Source of the DNA: Telmatactis stephensoni
Lineage: Eukaryota; Cnidaria; Anthozoa; Actiniaria; Isophelliidae
Assembly (NCBI GenBank): GCA_029948255.1
Contig: JALIZF010001764.1
Span: forward strand, 186,001-250,000
Reading direction: 5' to 3'
Length of the DNA stretch: 64,000 nucleotides
Part shown: positions 1-13,200 of the stretch, piece after piece
How positions within the stretch are numbered: position 1 is the first letter of the stretch
Layout of the letters: the number at the start of each line of letters is the position of its first letter
Notes under the pieces: model-generated
The model's database searches: none
The model's input: the letters and a program-made list of their open reading frames with translations, nothing else
Told to the model about the DNA's origin: nothing
Translations under genes and position numbers: made by a program

Positions 1-205
1 GTGATCCTAGTGGTAAGCCCTAGTGGTGATCCTAGTGGTAAGCCCTAGTGGTGATCCTAGTGGTAAGCCCTAGTGGTGATCCTAGTGGTAAGCCCTAGTG
101 GTGATCCTAGTGGTAAGCCCTAGTGGTGATCCTAGTGGTAAGCCCTAGTGGTGATCCTAGTGGTAAGCCCTAGTAGTAATCCTAGTGGTAAGCCCTAGTA
201 GTAAT
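1..205. repeat. 25-bp minisatellite, about 8 copies, cut by window edge
   Basis: The unit is 25 bp and is built of two similar half-units, ATCCTAGTGGTA and AGCCCTAGTGGTG. Copies are almost identical until the last two, where GTGGTGAT becomes GTAGTAAT. The array begins at base 1, so its true length is unknown. It runs straight into a segment related to the repeat at 27139-27432. Confidence 0.9.
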
Positions 206-560
206 CCAGGATTAACCATTCCTTTTAGTCCTGGATAAGTACTAATCGGGCTATCGGAAACCGGCAACTGGGTTCCCTGTGGATTAGCTAGTCAGCATTA
301 AACGTAGAAAACCATTTTAGCCCTGGGCCGGTTGTACTCAAGGTAAGCACTTGATGTATGCAATACCAAGTGTATCAATAGATGCATCCATCATATACAA
401 AATATATGATACACTTAGTGTTGCATAAACCAAGTACATACCTTGCTCGAGGAAAAAATGCTGGTTAGCGCTAAACCAGGGTTAAATCTAAAGAAAACCA
501 TTGATTTTAATCATGGGTTAACGTTGACCCGCGTTCCGACAACCGGGCCCTGAATTAAGA
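206..560. repeat. MITE-like segment with CCGGTTG-type ends and an internal hairpin
   Basis: It contains the motif GGGTTAAATCTAAAGAAAAC near 480, which is the core of the tandem repeat at 27163-27412, and an ACAACCGGGCCC end near 540 that matches the end of that element. Bases 336-452 form an imperfect inverted repeat with arms of about 50 bp (left AAGGTAAGCACTTGATGTA, right arm ending ACATACCTTGCTCGAG). No coding potential is seen. Confidence 0.55.
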
Positions 561-1350
561 CAACTCGCAGAAACCGACTCCAGAGTCCAATTTGGAATAG
601 ATTTCAACGAGGGAGATTGCGGAATCGTATACTTTTGAAATGTCCAGAAATTGAAAATTATTCCAAATTGTACGAATAAAACCATAATTTAGTGCTGTTA
701 CAGGCTGTATTTTTCCCTGATTTTATTTAACCCGTGAAACGAAACTCTTCTAGTTATAGAAAAATATGTTAAACGCGTGACTAGAATCGTTATTTGGTGA
801 AATTAATACGCATTAGTAAACTATTATCTTATTTCTTTCATTTCTTCGATTCTATTTGTTTCACGGGTTTCGTAAAATACTTAAATAGAGACGGAAGAAT
901 AAGCCGTTATTTTCTCATGACTGGTCATCGGGCCACGACAAAGGGCCATTGAGAAATGTAATATTGGGGTCTGCTGTTTTCACGAGTGAAGTAAAATCGC
1001 AGCATATACAGCTGAAACCAATTTTTTTATGTGAAGTGCTAAGAAGTTAGCTATATAACAGCTGAATAATTTCCCTACTTATTATTTTACGCAACACGCA
1101 AAGTCGTAATAAAAAGAGCGAACAATTTCATTTGCGTCATTGTTTTTGATATCGTGGTATACGTTTTGTGTTTTACTTCAGTATATAGGCTGTAGCCCAT
1201 GCAGGGTGGTCAAAGATTGCCCAAACTTCGAAAAAAAGGCTATTGTTCGCCTAAAATTGTAAAAATAGCTTAAAATTGGCAATTAAAAGCAAAGGCTATA
1301 GCCCATGGCCAGGCAAAATGGCCCAAAAGCGACCAACGTATAACCGACGA
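561..1350. other. No gene seen; weak inverted repeat and diverged satellite monomers
   Basis: I see no credible reading frame. A short inverted repeat pairs AACCCGTGAAAC near 730 with GTTTCACGGGTT near 858. Two short stretches (about 1195-1240 and 1293-1335) carry CTATAGCCCATG followed by GGCAAAATGGCCC-like sequence and resemble stray diverged monomers of the 54-bp satellite. Confidence 0.4.
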
Positions 1351-1351
1351 C

Positions 1352-1422
<71 letters not shown>
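1351..1422. repeat. (GAT)n microsatellite
   Basis: About 24 uninterrupted copies of the trinucleotide. Confidence 0.95.
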
Positions 1423-1423
<1 letters not shown>

Positions 1424-1739
1424 ACTGGCTTAAAGCCATAATGATCTGTTCAAGATTAAAGCCTTGCAACCAGACCTTATCATCATCATATATAAAAGTA
1501 CTGATCCATCATGTATAGTGTCATACACTTGTCTGTTAATTGACATGTCTATATATTCTATCTCATCGAGCTGGACACTTCTAGTCCAGGAAAATGGTGC
1601 AGAATTAATTATTGTTCAAATTTGTGTAACAAGCATGAAAATTGGCACACTGATAGAGCTAGAGGTTAATGTCCTGAGTAATTCTGGAGGTGGAGCCACG
1701 CCCAGAAATCAATTACTTACATATCGGTAGAAATGGAAT

Positions 1740-2335
1740 TACTCAAGTACGTTAAAGCCTGGGATTTGCCCAAAATGATCAAAAATTGACTTCGATTGTT
1801 ATAATACAAAACATAAATTGATTCCTAACAAAAAATTCTATTTTGATGAACTCAACATTTTGGTGCCATTTTTATCACATAAGATCAGTCACGTGACCTT
1901 TGACGTCATAAATCACATTTTTAGCTCTCCGGTGGTGTAGACAAAACAAACCATAGTGGTATAATTATATAGTTTTAGAGTTCTTTCTAGGTGTAGATAA
2001 TGAAGCTGTCTTAGCTGCTCGACTATCTATCTTCGTTAAAGAGATAATATGTAAAATAGGTCACGTGACCTCAATTATTTCCAAATTAACCTGAATATCT
2101 CATTAATTAAAAATGGTGAACAAGCAGCCAAGACAGATCCATATACAACACCTTACACAACTCTAACAATGTAAGAACATTTAAAGTTCCTGTTGTCTTC
2201 ACAACCGGATATTGAAAAACGTGTTTTCTGATGTAATAGGTCACGTGACTCCAATCTCCATTATAAAACCTATGCCAAAATGTTAAGTTTAACAAAAATT
2301 ATAATTGTTATTTGGCAAAAAATCCTTAAATGTCA
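1740..2335. mobile_element. Degenerate relative of the CACGTG foldback element
   Basis: It shares with the palindromic element at 12000-12640 a block GTCACGTGACC followed by TGACGTCA, and a block GAGATAATATG then GGTCACGTGACC. A third GGTCACGTGACT lies near 2229. The arms are too diverged to fold perfectly. No transposase frame is present. Confidence 0.5.
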
Positions 2336-2499
2336 TTACACAGGATACCCGTGTAAAGAAGTAACAGGCCGGCGCAAAGTAATCCCATTGTTTTACTCAG
2401 GCTCTGTATTACATATTGAAAATATTTTGAAAACATGAGGTATTGCTCACATAGAACTACATATAGGCGACGTTTCGTGACCATTGGCCAAATAAAAGT

Positions 2500-5400
2500 G
2501 GCATAGGCTGCATGGGCTATAGTCCATTGAAAATGGTCATTTTGGGCCATTTTTGCATATTTTGCATGGGCTTTAGTAAATTGAAAATAGTCATTTTGGG
2601 CCAATTTTGCACATTAATTTTGCATGGGCTATAGTTCATTTAAAATGGTCATATTGGACCATTTTTGCATATTTTGCATGGTCCATTGAAAATCGTCTTT
2701 TTGTGTCATTTTTGCATATTTTGCATGGGCTATAATCCATTGAAAATAGTGATTTTGGGACAATTTTGCATATTTTGCATGGGCTATAGTACATTCAAAA
2801 TAGTCATTTTGGGCCAATTTTGCATATTTTGCATGAGCTATAGTCCATTGAAAATGGTCATTTTGTACCATTTTTGCATATTTTGCATGGGCTATAGTCC
2901 ATTGAAAATCGTCATTTTGGGCCAATTGCATGGGCTATACGTACTCCATTGAAAATATTCATTTTGGACCATTTTTGCATATCTTGCATGGGCTATAGTC
3001 CGTTGAAAATAGTCTTTTTGTGCCACTTTTGCTTATTTTACATGGGTTATATATGGTCCATTGAAAATATTCATTTTGGGCAATTTTTGCGGATTTTGAA
3101 TGGACTATAGTCCATTGAAAATCGTCATTTTTTGGTATTTTTGCATATTTTCCATGTGCTATAAACCCTTGAAAATCGCCATTTTGGGCCATTTTTGCAT
3201 ATTTTGCATGGGCTAAAGTCCATTGAAAATAGTCATTTTGGGCCATTTTTGCATATTAATTTTGCATGGGCTATAGTTCATCTAAAATGGTCATATTGGA
3301 CCATTTTTGCATATTTTGCATGATCCATTGAAAATCGTACGCGTCTTAATTTTCGTGCCTTTTTTGCATATTTTGCATGGGCTATAGTCCATTGAAAATG
3401 GTGATTTTGGGACAACTTTGCATACTTTGCATGGGCTATAGTCCATTGAAAATAGTCATTTTGGGCCATGAAAATGACTATTTTAAATGGACTATAGCCC
3501 ATGCAAAATATGGAAAATTGGCCCAAAATGACTATTTTCAATGGACTATAGCCCATGCAAAATATGAAAAAAATGACCAAAAACGACGATTTTCAATGGA
3601 CTATAGCCAATGCAAAATGCCCAAAAATGGCCAAAACTGACGATTTTCAATGGACTATAGCCCATGCAAAATGCGCAAAAATGACCAAAATTGACGATTT
3701 TCAATGGACTATAGCCAATGCAAAATGCCGAAAAATGACCCAAAATGACGATTTTCAACGGACTATACCATGCAAAATGCCCAAAAATGGCCAAAATTGA
3801 CGATTTTCAATGGATTATAGCCCATGCAAAATGCCCCAAAATAACCCCAAATTACGATTTTCAATGGACTATAGCTAATGCAAAATGCCCAAAAATGACC
3901 CAAAATTGACGATTTTCAATGGACTATAGCCAATGCAAAATGCGCAAAAATGTCCCAAAATGACGATTTTCAATGGATAATACCCCATGCAAAATGCGCA
4001 AAAATGTCCCAAAATTGACTATTGTAAATGGACTATAGCCAATGTAAAATGCGCAAAAATGTCCCAAAAATGACGATTTTCAATGGACTATACCCCATGC
4101 AAAATGCTCAAAAATGGCCAAAATTGACGATTTTCAATGGACTATAGCCCATGCAAAATGCCCAAAAATGGCCAAAATTGACGATTTTCAATGGACTATA
4201 GCCCATGCAAAATGCCCAAAAATGGCCAAATTAAAATTGACGATTTTCAATGGACTAGAGCCCAAGCAAAATGCGCAAAAATCACCCAAAATTGACGATT
4301 TTCAATGGACTATATATATATACCCCATGCAAAATGCGCAAAAATAACCCAAAATTACGATTTTCAATGGACTATAGCCCATGCAAAATGCCCAAAAAAT
4401 GGCCAAAATTGACGATTTTCAATGGATTATAGCCCATGCAAAATGCCCAAAAATGACCCAAAATTGACGATTTTCAATGGACTATAGCCCATGCAAAATG
4501 CCGAAAAATGACCCAAAATGACGATTTTCAATGGACTATACCCCATGCAAAATTCCCAAAAATGGCCAAAATTGACGATTTTCAATGGACTATAGCCCAT
4601 GCAAAATGCCCAAAAGTAACCCAAAATGACGATTTTCAATGGACTATAGCCCATGCAAACTATGCAAAAATGGCACAAAATGACGATTTTCAATAGACTA
4701 TAGCCCATGTAAAAGCTCCAAAAATGGCCCAAAATGACTATTGTAAATGGACTATAGCCCATGCAAAATATGGAAAATTGGCCCAAAATGACCATTTTCA
4801 ATGGACTATCGCCCATGCAAAATATGCAAAAATGACCAAAAACGATGATTTTCAATGGACTATAGCCAATGCAAAATGCCCAAAAATGACCCAAAATGAC
4901 GATTTTCAACGGACTATACCCCATGCAAAATTCCCAAAAATGGCCAAAATTGACGATTTTCAATGGACTATAGCCCATGCAAACTATGAAAAAATGGCAC
5001 AAAATGACGATTTTCAATAGACTATAGCCCATGTAAAAGCTCCAAAAATGGCCCAAAATGACTATTGTAAATGGACTATAGCCCATGCAAAATATGGAAA
5101 ATTGGCCCAAAATGACCATTTTCAATGGACTATCGCCCATGCAAAATATGCAAAAATGACCAAAAACGATGATTTTCAATGGACTATAGCCAATGTAAAA
5201 TGCCCAAAAATGACCCAAAATGACGATTTTCAACGGACTATACCCCATGCAAAATGCCCAAAAATGGCCCAAAATGACTATTTTCAATGGCTTATAGCAC
5301 ATGCAAAATATGCAAAAATGGCACAAATAGACGATTTTCAATGGACTATAGCCCTTGCAAAATCCGCAAAAATTGCCCAAAATGAATATTTTCAATGGAC

Positions 5401-5640
5401 TATAGCTATAACCCATGTAAAATAAGCAAAAATGGCACAAAATGACTATTTTCAATGGACTATAGCCCATGCAAAATATGCAAAAATGGCACAAAATGGC
5501 CATTTTCAGTGGACTATAGCCCATGCAAAATATGCAAAAATGGCCCAAAATGAATATTTTCAACAGACTATAGCTCATGCAAAATATGCAAAATGCTTCA
5601 AAATGACGATTTTCAATGGACTATAGCCTATGCAAAATAT
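2500..5640. repeat. 54-bp satellite array, about 58 monomers, in two opposed blocks
   Basis: The monomer is 54 bp (CATGGGCTATAGTCCATTGA then AAATNGTCATTTTGGGCCAT then TTTTGCATATTTTG). From about 2500 to 3467 all monomers point one way; from about 3469 to 5640 they are reverse-complemented, so the array is head to head with the switch at TTGGGCCATGAAAATGAC. Because 54 is a multiple of 3, long stop-free frames appear on both strands (up to 383 codons at 4427-5578) and encode an 18-residue repeat; these are by-products. Within the right block a six-monomer higher-order unit (324 bp) is duplicated, about 4640-4935 and 4964-5259. Confidence 0.95.
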
Positions 5641-6130
5641 GGTGAAAAACGGTGAAAAACGTGATTTTTTTTGCGCTTCAGTCAGGCGTTCCTCGCCAAC
5701 AAGATATTTTTGCTTCTAAAACCCACAATTTTGAATGGAACGAAAAACAAAGCTCAGAACCTTGTAGCCATTGCCGAGTTTCATATCGTGAGAGCCTGGG
5801 TACGGGTCCCTGAATATTGCGCTAATCAACACAAGACCCACATATTCGGAAAAAGCATATCAAGTTTACAATATTCTAAAGTTTGGTGTTAATCGGTTCA
5901 ATATTGAGAGAGATGCAGCCACTAAAAAACAGAAAAAATACAAAGAAATGTATGGGAATCCGGACAAATGATAGCAAATGTCTCTTTGCATCTGTTTAAT
6001 TTTTTATTGTCGTATGTGAATTCTATTACTTGGTGATATTCAACGTCTTGAGAACAGCAATGTAAATACTTTAATGCATTAAGATAATTGGAAATGACTT
6101 CATTTTACGAACTGAATATAGACAGCAGTT
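5641..6130. other. Spacer between satellite and SLCO 3' end
   Basis: No repeat or credible gene is seen. This stretch would hold the 3' UTR of the SLCO gene (minus strand), whose stop codon lies at 6131-6133. Confidence 0.4.
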
Positions 6131-6246
6131 CTACACAGCGGCACACTTGCGTCGGTCATGCGCATCTTCATCTTTCTTGTCATATGTCACGTTATTCAAT
6201 TCTTTGCAATAGTACCAGGACAAAAAGTAGAACAACAAAGACAAAG
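6131..6246 (-). CDS. SLCO: SLCO exon 10 (last coding exon)
   Basis: The acceptor TTATCTTTTGCAG precedes a frame reading [16 protein letters not shown], completing helix 12 and the cytosolic tail, ending CAAV and TAG at 6131-6133. Codon 646 (Ala) is split G/CT across the intron. The exon covers residues 646-683. Confidence 0.85.
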
Positions 6247-9200
6247 CTGCAAAAGATAAACAGATAGTCACGTGATGAATATTAATTGTCTAATTAAACC
6301 TGTATGTTGAATATAAGGACGCAGATCAAGACCCGTATTAAATGATCTTTACCCCAACCGGCCCTTCCCCCTATATTCAGGCTTCGCTGGTGTTTCAAAA
6401 GACATATCATAAAGCTATAAAAGATATGATACAATGCGACGATCTATTGTATTGTGGTATATCGAGAATCATGCTGGTCAGGTGTAGGGGAGGGGTAAGT
6501 ACCCAACCCAACCTAGCCCACCCTACTTGACCTTAACCTACTTACCTATATCATATCCTACCCAACCCAATCCGGCTCTGTACCTACGCTGCGACGATAT
6601 GCGACGATTTCGCGATTTTTCTGGATGCATGGTCGTATTTTTTAGGTTTTGCATAAAATTAGCATACTGATTTGCTTAATTTGGTAAGAGGTTCGAGTCT
6701 TGTCTGCGCCAAAATCTTCCTTTTTTAAATTTCTTTTGCGAATGAGCACTGCCTTACTGAGTCTGCATGTGTTGTTTATGCTTATGCTTATATGCTTATT
6801 TCGCAAATAAAAAACAGGCTTTATACCGCAGGGTACACAGGGTTCCCAACAGTGCATGACAATAGTACATAATTAAGTGTCTCACCTAGTGGTAGCAACT
6901 TTATAGGGCCCTTAAGTTTGATCGCAACGCTTACGAATGTTTCTCGAAGTCGAACGTGAATATTTCTATGATTGCACAGGGGTTGACGCACTCCCGTAAT
7001 TCATTTCCCTTAACTGATGTTACGCTAGATGATTTGCAATAACGACGATTTTTTTGCGCAACGCTCATGATACAACCGGAGTCGATTTTTTTATTTGCGT
7101 TTGGAGTTATTAATTAACTTCGAATGAAAAACTTGCAACGTTTTGTCGAAGTTATAATTACACTTAAAAGTCGTTCCATGTGGTATGCGCGACAAATCGT
7201 AGTTGCAAATCGTCCCATATAATATTAACATTGAATTATCCAGGGCCAATAAAGGTTTCGGGTCTTTGGAGAAAAGGGGCCGCCCTAGTTATCGTTCCTA
7301 CCTTTAAGAGGGATTGCATAGGATACTATTATCCAGCCTAGCTTGTCATACTCGTAGTTTAAGCAGTTTCCCCGCCGACCGCACTTGGTTTTCCATAGCG
7401 AACACGTCGTATCTATGACGGAGCCAATGATGATTGGTCCAGGCACTGACGCCATGAGTTTACTAAGAACAAACTGGATTCCTAAACCATAAGACCGCTG
7501 ATTGTCTGGCACGGACCTATAAAAAGGTAAAAGGTAATTTATTTTACTTCGAGTCGGCGGGGAGTGGTTACCCAGTCTCCCTAGCCAGAGGCTCATGTAT
7601 CAAGTGTTCGAAGGTGCGCCCTCTACCCCCTCTCTCCATCAGTGCTCCGTTTTAAGGGTATTTAAAGCTAATTAAAGCTACACGGAAAGGAAAGAAGTTG
7701 AAACAAGGATGCGTAAAGTTAAACAGTTCCTTAGAAGTCATATCTTCATAGAGATCCACTTACTCGGGCGAGCGACGAGTATGCTAATAGGTATCTTAAT
7801 ATACACCTATTAACTCGGCGAGCGACGATTAAGCTAGTAAGTATCTTAGCATACACCAATGTACTCGGCGGGCGACTAATTATTATTAGTTATCTTAATA
7901 TACACCTGTTCACTCGGCGAGCGACGAGGGAATGGCCAAAAAGCCGTCTTGTCCACAAAAAGTTGTCTATTAGTTGTTGCATGTTACATGTTGCATTTGA
8001 AACCTCAACGAATTATATTATTAATTTGAAATTTTCCCCTCATTTTTACGTCTAAAATGTGCATGAAGAACTCGGGAAAATTTGCTGAAATTATATCAGT
8101 GAAGCGCGTGGTCTACTTGTTGTTGCGGAACTGTTATTGTGCACATCGTCAATAATGCATTTTGATCTTGAATACAACATGCAATATACAGTAACCCTTA
8201 TCAAAAAGATGTATCAATTCTTCAATAGTTCCCATGCACTCTAATGTGATATAAAATGAGAAGCTTAATTTGCATGATTTTGGTGGATTGGACTCGACCC
8301 ACTTCCCACTCCTATTCATTACACTGAACTAGTTAAAAGACTGAAGACATGGGAGAAAGGAGAAGTTCGTTTGTTTGTTTCCTTATTTGTTTGTTTGTTT
8401 GTTGGTTGGTTGGTTGGTTGTCTGGTTGGTTGATTGGTTGGTTGGTTTGTTGTCTGGTTGATTGGTTGGTTGGTTGGTTGGTTTGTTGTCTGGTTGATTG
8501 GTTGGTTGGTTGGTTGGTTGGTTGGTTGGTTGGTTGGTTGGTTGGTTGGTTGGTTGGTTTATTATTCATTTTTTACCTTAACTCACCTAAACATCACAAT
8601 CTCACTTGGAATACTATCGCTGACTCCAATGATGGTCATCGCAAACAAGAACCCAAAGAATACGTACGAATAATCGCATTTCTTCTTACACAGACCCGGT
8701 TTAAGCGACTCATGGATAACGGTAGCATTGTTAACTAAGTTGGCTTTCAAAGAGTTTGTCACACAGGAGCAGTTGGTAAAGCTCTGCACAAATAAAATAA
8801 CACTTTGAAAATTCCCAATAAAAACTCCAAGACGTTATTGAACAAATTGAACAAATAAATGTTAATGTTTTAATTATAGAAGAGCAGAACAGGAAAGGAC
8901 AGAGAAGAGAAGAGAAGAGAAGAGAAGAGAAGAGAAGAGAAGGAAAGGGAAGAAAGGAGAAGAGAAGGGAAGAGAAAGGAAAAGAAGGGAAGGGAAGAGA
9001 AGAGAAGAGAAGAACAGAGCACAGCACAGCACATCATAGGACAGCAGAACACCACAGCGCGCTAAAGCACTGCGTCTCCCTCCCCACCCCACCCAACGCC
9101 ACACTATATGACTACACATACACCTCACCACACCATACCTCATCACACCACTTACCTGTTTAGCGTTGTTTGGTGAGCATCCAGCGTAACAAGGGGAAAA

Positions 9201-10149
9201 GTAATTGACATCACCATATGGACCACACATGGGCATGTACTTAGATGTTGAACACTGACAACCACTGTTACACGTACTAAGTAGTAACCCATCAGCAAGC
9301 GTTCTACAAATAAAATAGACCTTTTTCCAGTTTGTTCGATTCATACCTCTGTAAAATTAGACAACAGATGCACTAGCGCAGGGTTAGCCTCGAGTCAAGG
9401 TAGATTATTCGAAAATACCAACGAGAAAAGCAAAATATTTTGACTAAGATCAACACAGAAATCGATTTGATCCTACGGGTATTTCTTGAAAAGGAGGCTA
9501 ACCCTGCATAAATGCGCCTTTTTTCAAGAAGCTCAGCGGACTGTAGCAAATGGAAATTGGGCTACATAGCAGTACTTCATGTACACAATATTATTAATAT
9601 TATTATTTTCACAATAACTTCACAAGTTTCCGTTCAAGAAAATATAACCAATCGACCTCTGACTGGCACCTGAATGACCACGGTTTACGTCACATGAAGT
9701 ATTGCTATAAAAGGACACCACTTGGATATCAATAAATAATAAATGGAACACAAGGTTCTTGTTTATCTTAAACAATATATGAGTATGATAACACGACAAG
9801 TTTTATTAAACGCGTCGGTATTACATTTTTATATTAGTATAGATACCCAGGCCCGTCGCTTGGGGTGGCTCGAAGGTTCGAACGAACCCCCCCTAGCTCC
9901 CTTCCCACAGAAAATAGCCGCTTAGCTTAGGCTACTAGTACTTTCCCTTAAGAAACTAGAGTCACATGTCTTTCTCTCTAAATGTACCTTTGGTGAATGC
10001 TGGTGAATTATGGTTTTATCAAAACCCCGACCTTTAGCTATTTATCTTAACGATTTCTTAGTTTTAACAACTAAAGTATTTTCCACCATTTCTATTTATT
10101 CTTTCATATTTTTTTCATCTCTTTTTACTTTCTTTAAAATTCTTTCTCT

Positions 10150-10202
<53 letters not shown>

Positions 10203-13200
10203 TTTCCTTTTTTCCTTTTTTTTTTCTCTTATTTTTTGTCTTTTTTCTCTCTTTCTTTTAATTAACAACTAATTTTGACCTTGAGACAGGAAAAGAAGAA
10301 GAAGAGAAGAAGAAGAAAAAAAAAAAAAAAAAAAAGGAAAAAAAAGCCCGAGGCGGTTTCGAACCCGGCTCTTACATTTACCCTTTTGCTTTACAGTGCA
10401 AGGGTTTTCCAACTGCGCCACGGGATCGCCTAATTTGCACAACAATAGATAGCTAATTCACACGATACACTAGGTTATTTTGTCCTCCAAATCCCTAAGT
10501 AGACCAGTTAGCCTAGTGGTAAGGTTCAGTCATCTATGGCCTAGGATCCGACTGTTTCCTCCCTCTTTGACTGCGAAGCTAGCTGTATTCTACCGGATAG
10601 CGCGGAAGGGGCCGAAATCTCCATCCTATACGTAACATGCGATGATTCAGCAATTTGTCTGGATGCATGGTCCGATTTTTTTGGTTTTGAATAAAATTAG
10701 CATACTAATTTCTTTGAGTAACGAGTTCGAGCCCTGCCTGCGCCATCACCATTTCTTTTTTTCTTTTTTTTCTGTTTTTAATGGATTCTTTTTCTCTTCT
10801 CTAATATTGCTTGGCTTAAAATTCTGGTCTTCAATGAAGAAAACTATATAAACTCTTCACATTTTGGGTAATTTAGAAAACAAATTCCCTGAAATAAAAG
10901 CTATCTAAAAAAAATTCTATTCCACTTTCCAAAAGCCAGCGGAACCTCTGATACCTATATAGGTCATTCTGAAGCATGGTGGAATATGGTGGAAATCGAA
11001 CCTCCCTGTCAATATGATTGCAACAGACCTTATATCAAATTAGGAAGAGCTAGGACAAATTACTAAGCCGATAAATAAATAAACATTTGATTGGACTAAA
11101 TGAAATGAAATGAAATGAAATGAAATGAAATGAAATGAAATGAAATGAAATGAAATGAAATGAAATGAAATGAAATGAAATGAAATGAAATGAAATGAAA
11201 TGAAATGAAATGAAATGAAATGAAATGAAATGAAATGAAATGAAATGAAATGAAATGAAATGAAATGAAATGAAATGAAATGAAATGAAATGAAATGAAA
11301 TGAAATGAAATGAAATGAAATGAAATGGACGAATAAAGGGATGATTTTACGGAAGAATGAGAGAATGCAGGATTAAAGGAACAAACGAATAATTGAACTA
11401 ACCAACATAGATAAATTAAAGCTACTATACGAAATCAAGTTAGTCCAAGAGATCATAATAATAAGAGAACTCATAATAATGAGAAAACTCAGTATTGATG
11501 TCTGTACAAACAAAATATGATTGCCAAAAGCAAACGACCCCATCCGCGCACACGTCAAAAATCAAATTCTATTGTTTGAGAACCTTGCACGCGCGATGGC
11601 ATTGTTACTAAAAATAACCTTATAGTCGCCAAGAACATCGACGCACAGACATCAATACTGCTTCGCTCTCTTACTATTATGGTCTCTTGGTTGGTCTACC
11701 TATTTGGATAAGGCACATCTACGCCAACAAATCGAGGATAAATACAACCAGGGACCAAAAGCGATAAAATAGACAACGTAAAAATATTGACGAAGAAGAC
11801 AAACTTTGCAGCCTTTTTACATGAGTCTCTCAGGCCAAGAAAAGCAACCACAATACTTCCTGTAGAAGATCATGAATAAAAATAGGACAATTAGATGACT
11901 AGATATGTGACGCAAGGCCGTAAAATGTATATACAGTTGACACTCTTTAAACGACCACTCCCGTTAGTGACCATCCTTAATTATATATCTCAAGTATGTT
12001 AAGGCCAGGACTTTTGATACAAACGATAAAAAGTTAACGTTATTTTTTGCCTTAACTAGCTTTATTGATGAGCAAGCACGATCATATTTTGCATTATGGG
12101 ATATTTCATTGAACTTATCATTTTAAGGTATTTTTTGTGACCATCGAGGTGTCACGTGACCTATGACGTCACAAATTACCTTTTTCAAAATGGGCCAATG
12201 GGGAAAAGAGGAAACGAAACACTTTTTGCTGTTTTACTATTCTATTAATGTGTTCTCTACAAAACTGCCCTCATCGCTGGTCCACCTCTCTTGTATGAAG
12301 AGATAATATGGAAAACAGGTCACGTGACCTCATAATTTAGCTTATATCTCTTAAACCAAGAGAGATGGACCAGCGATGAGGGCAGTTTTGTAGAGAACAC
12401 ATTAATAGAATAGTAAAACAGCAAAAAGTGTTTCGTTTCCTCTTTTCCCCATTGGCCCATTTTGAAAAAGGTAATTTGTGACGTCATAGGTCACGTGACA
12501 CGTCGTTTGTCACAAAAAATACTTTAAAATGTTAAGTTCAATGAAATATCCCATAAGGCAAAATATGATCGTGCTTGCTCATCATTAAAACTATTTAAGT
12601 AAATTTTTCTGTTGAAGCAAAATTCCTTGCCTTAACATATAAACTCTATAACAAATCTCTCTCGTAAGCGACCGCGACCACTTATGGGGTTCAATTATCA
12701 GAATTTTTCATTGTTTTTGCTCTCTTAGACTAGGCGCAATTTCAAAAAATCAGATACCTGGAGTCAAGGAGATACGAATTTTCAAAAATCGAAATTTGTT
12801 GGTATCTCTTGCATAACTGTAAGTGTTTTCATACAAAATCTTGTTTTTTGAAAATTCGTATCTCCTTAATTGATTTTTCAACTTATATCCTACAAATTTC
12901 ATAGTTTTACTGATTTTGATGTGCTCTTTCCAGCTATGGTAATTGTTTTTAAGTTTGGGAACTTTTGGAATTACACGAAAAAGCCGTTAGTATGAAATGA
13001 CTGTAGCAATTCATAATATACGTCATTTACACGTATAAGATTGCAGAATACGTCTTGGTAACTGTCATATTCGGATTCAGCATGAAAAATTAGTTTAGAA
13101 TAGTTATGTTACCAGCCTCTACCCCAAAATGCCTTCTACACTTTTTGCGATCGACTTTTTCAGTTTTGTGGCTAGTCTATCTTGTAAGCGACCACCCCAG

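Larger units (their letters stand above)
9304..11699. other. SLCO intron 6: repeats only
   Basis: This intron contains no further exon that I can find. It holds a short AT-rich stretch, a diverged repeat near 9850, a T/C tract, an A-rich tract, a tRNA-like sequence, a SINE-like repeat, a pentanucleotide array and a foldback MITE; most of these are listed separately. Confidence 0.6.

Noticed and set aside
4427..5578. 383-codon minus-strand frame and several plus-strand frames of 60-125 codons in the satellite
   Set aside because: The frames exist on both strands only because the 54-bp unit is a multiple of three and happens to lack stops; no start context, no codon bias, and monomer variation does not respect either frame.
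2500..5640. CRISPR array
   Set aside because: Units are contiguous 54-bp satellite monomers without unique spacers, in an intron-bearing animal genome.
8333..8738. NQPTNQPT and LVGWLVGW frames
   Set aside because: Translation of the (GGTT)n microsatellite; the real coding nearby is SLCO exon 8 on the minus strand.
10346..10430. Functional tRNA gene on the minus strand
   Set aside because: A and B boxes are present, but acceptor and T stems pair poorly and the sequence abuts an A-rich tract, so a SINE head or pseudogene is likelier.
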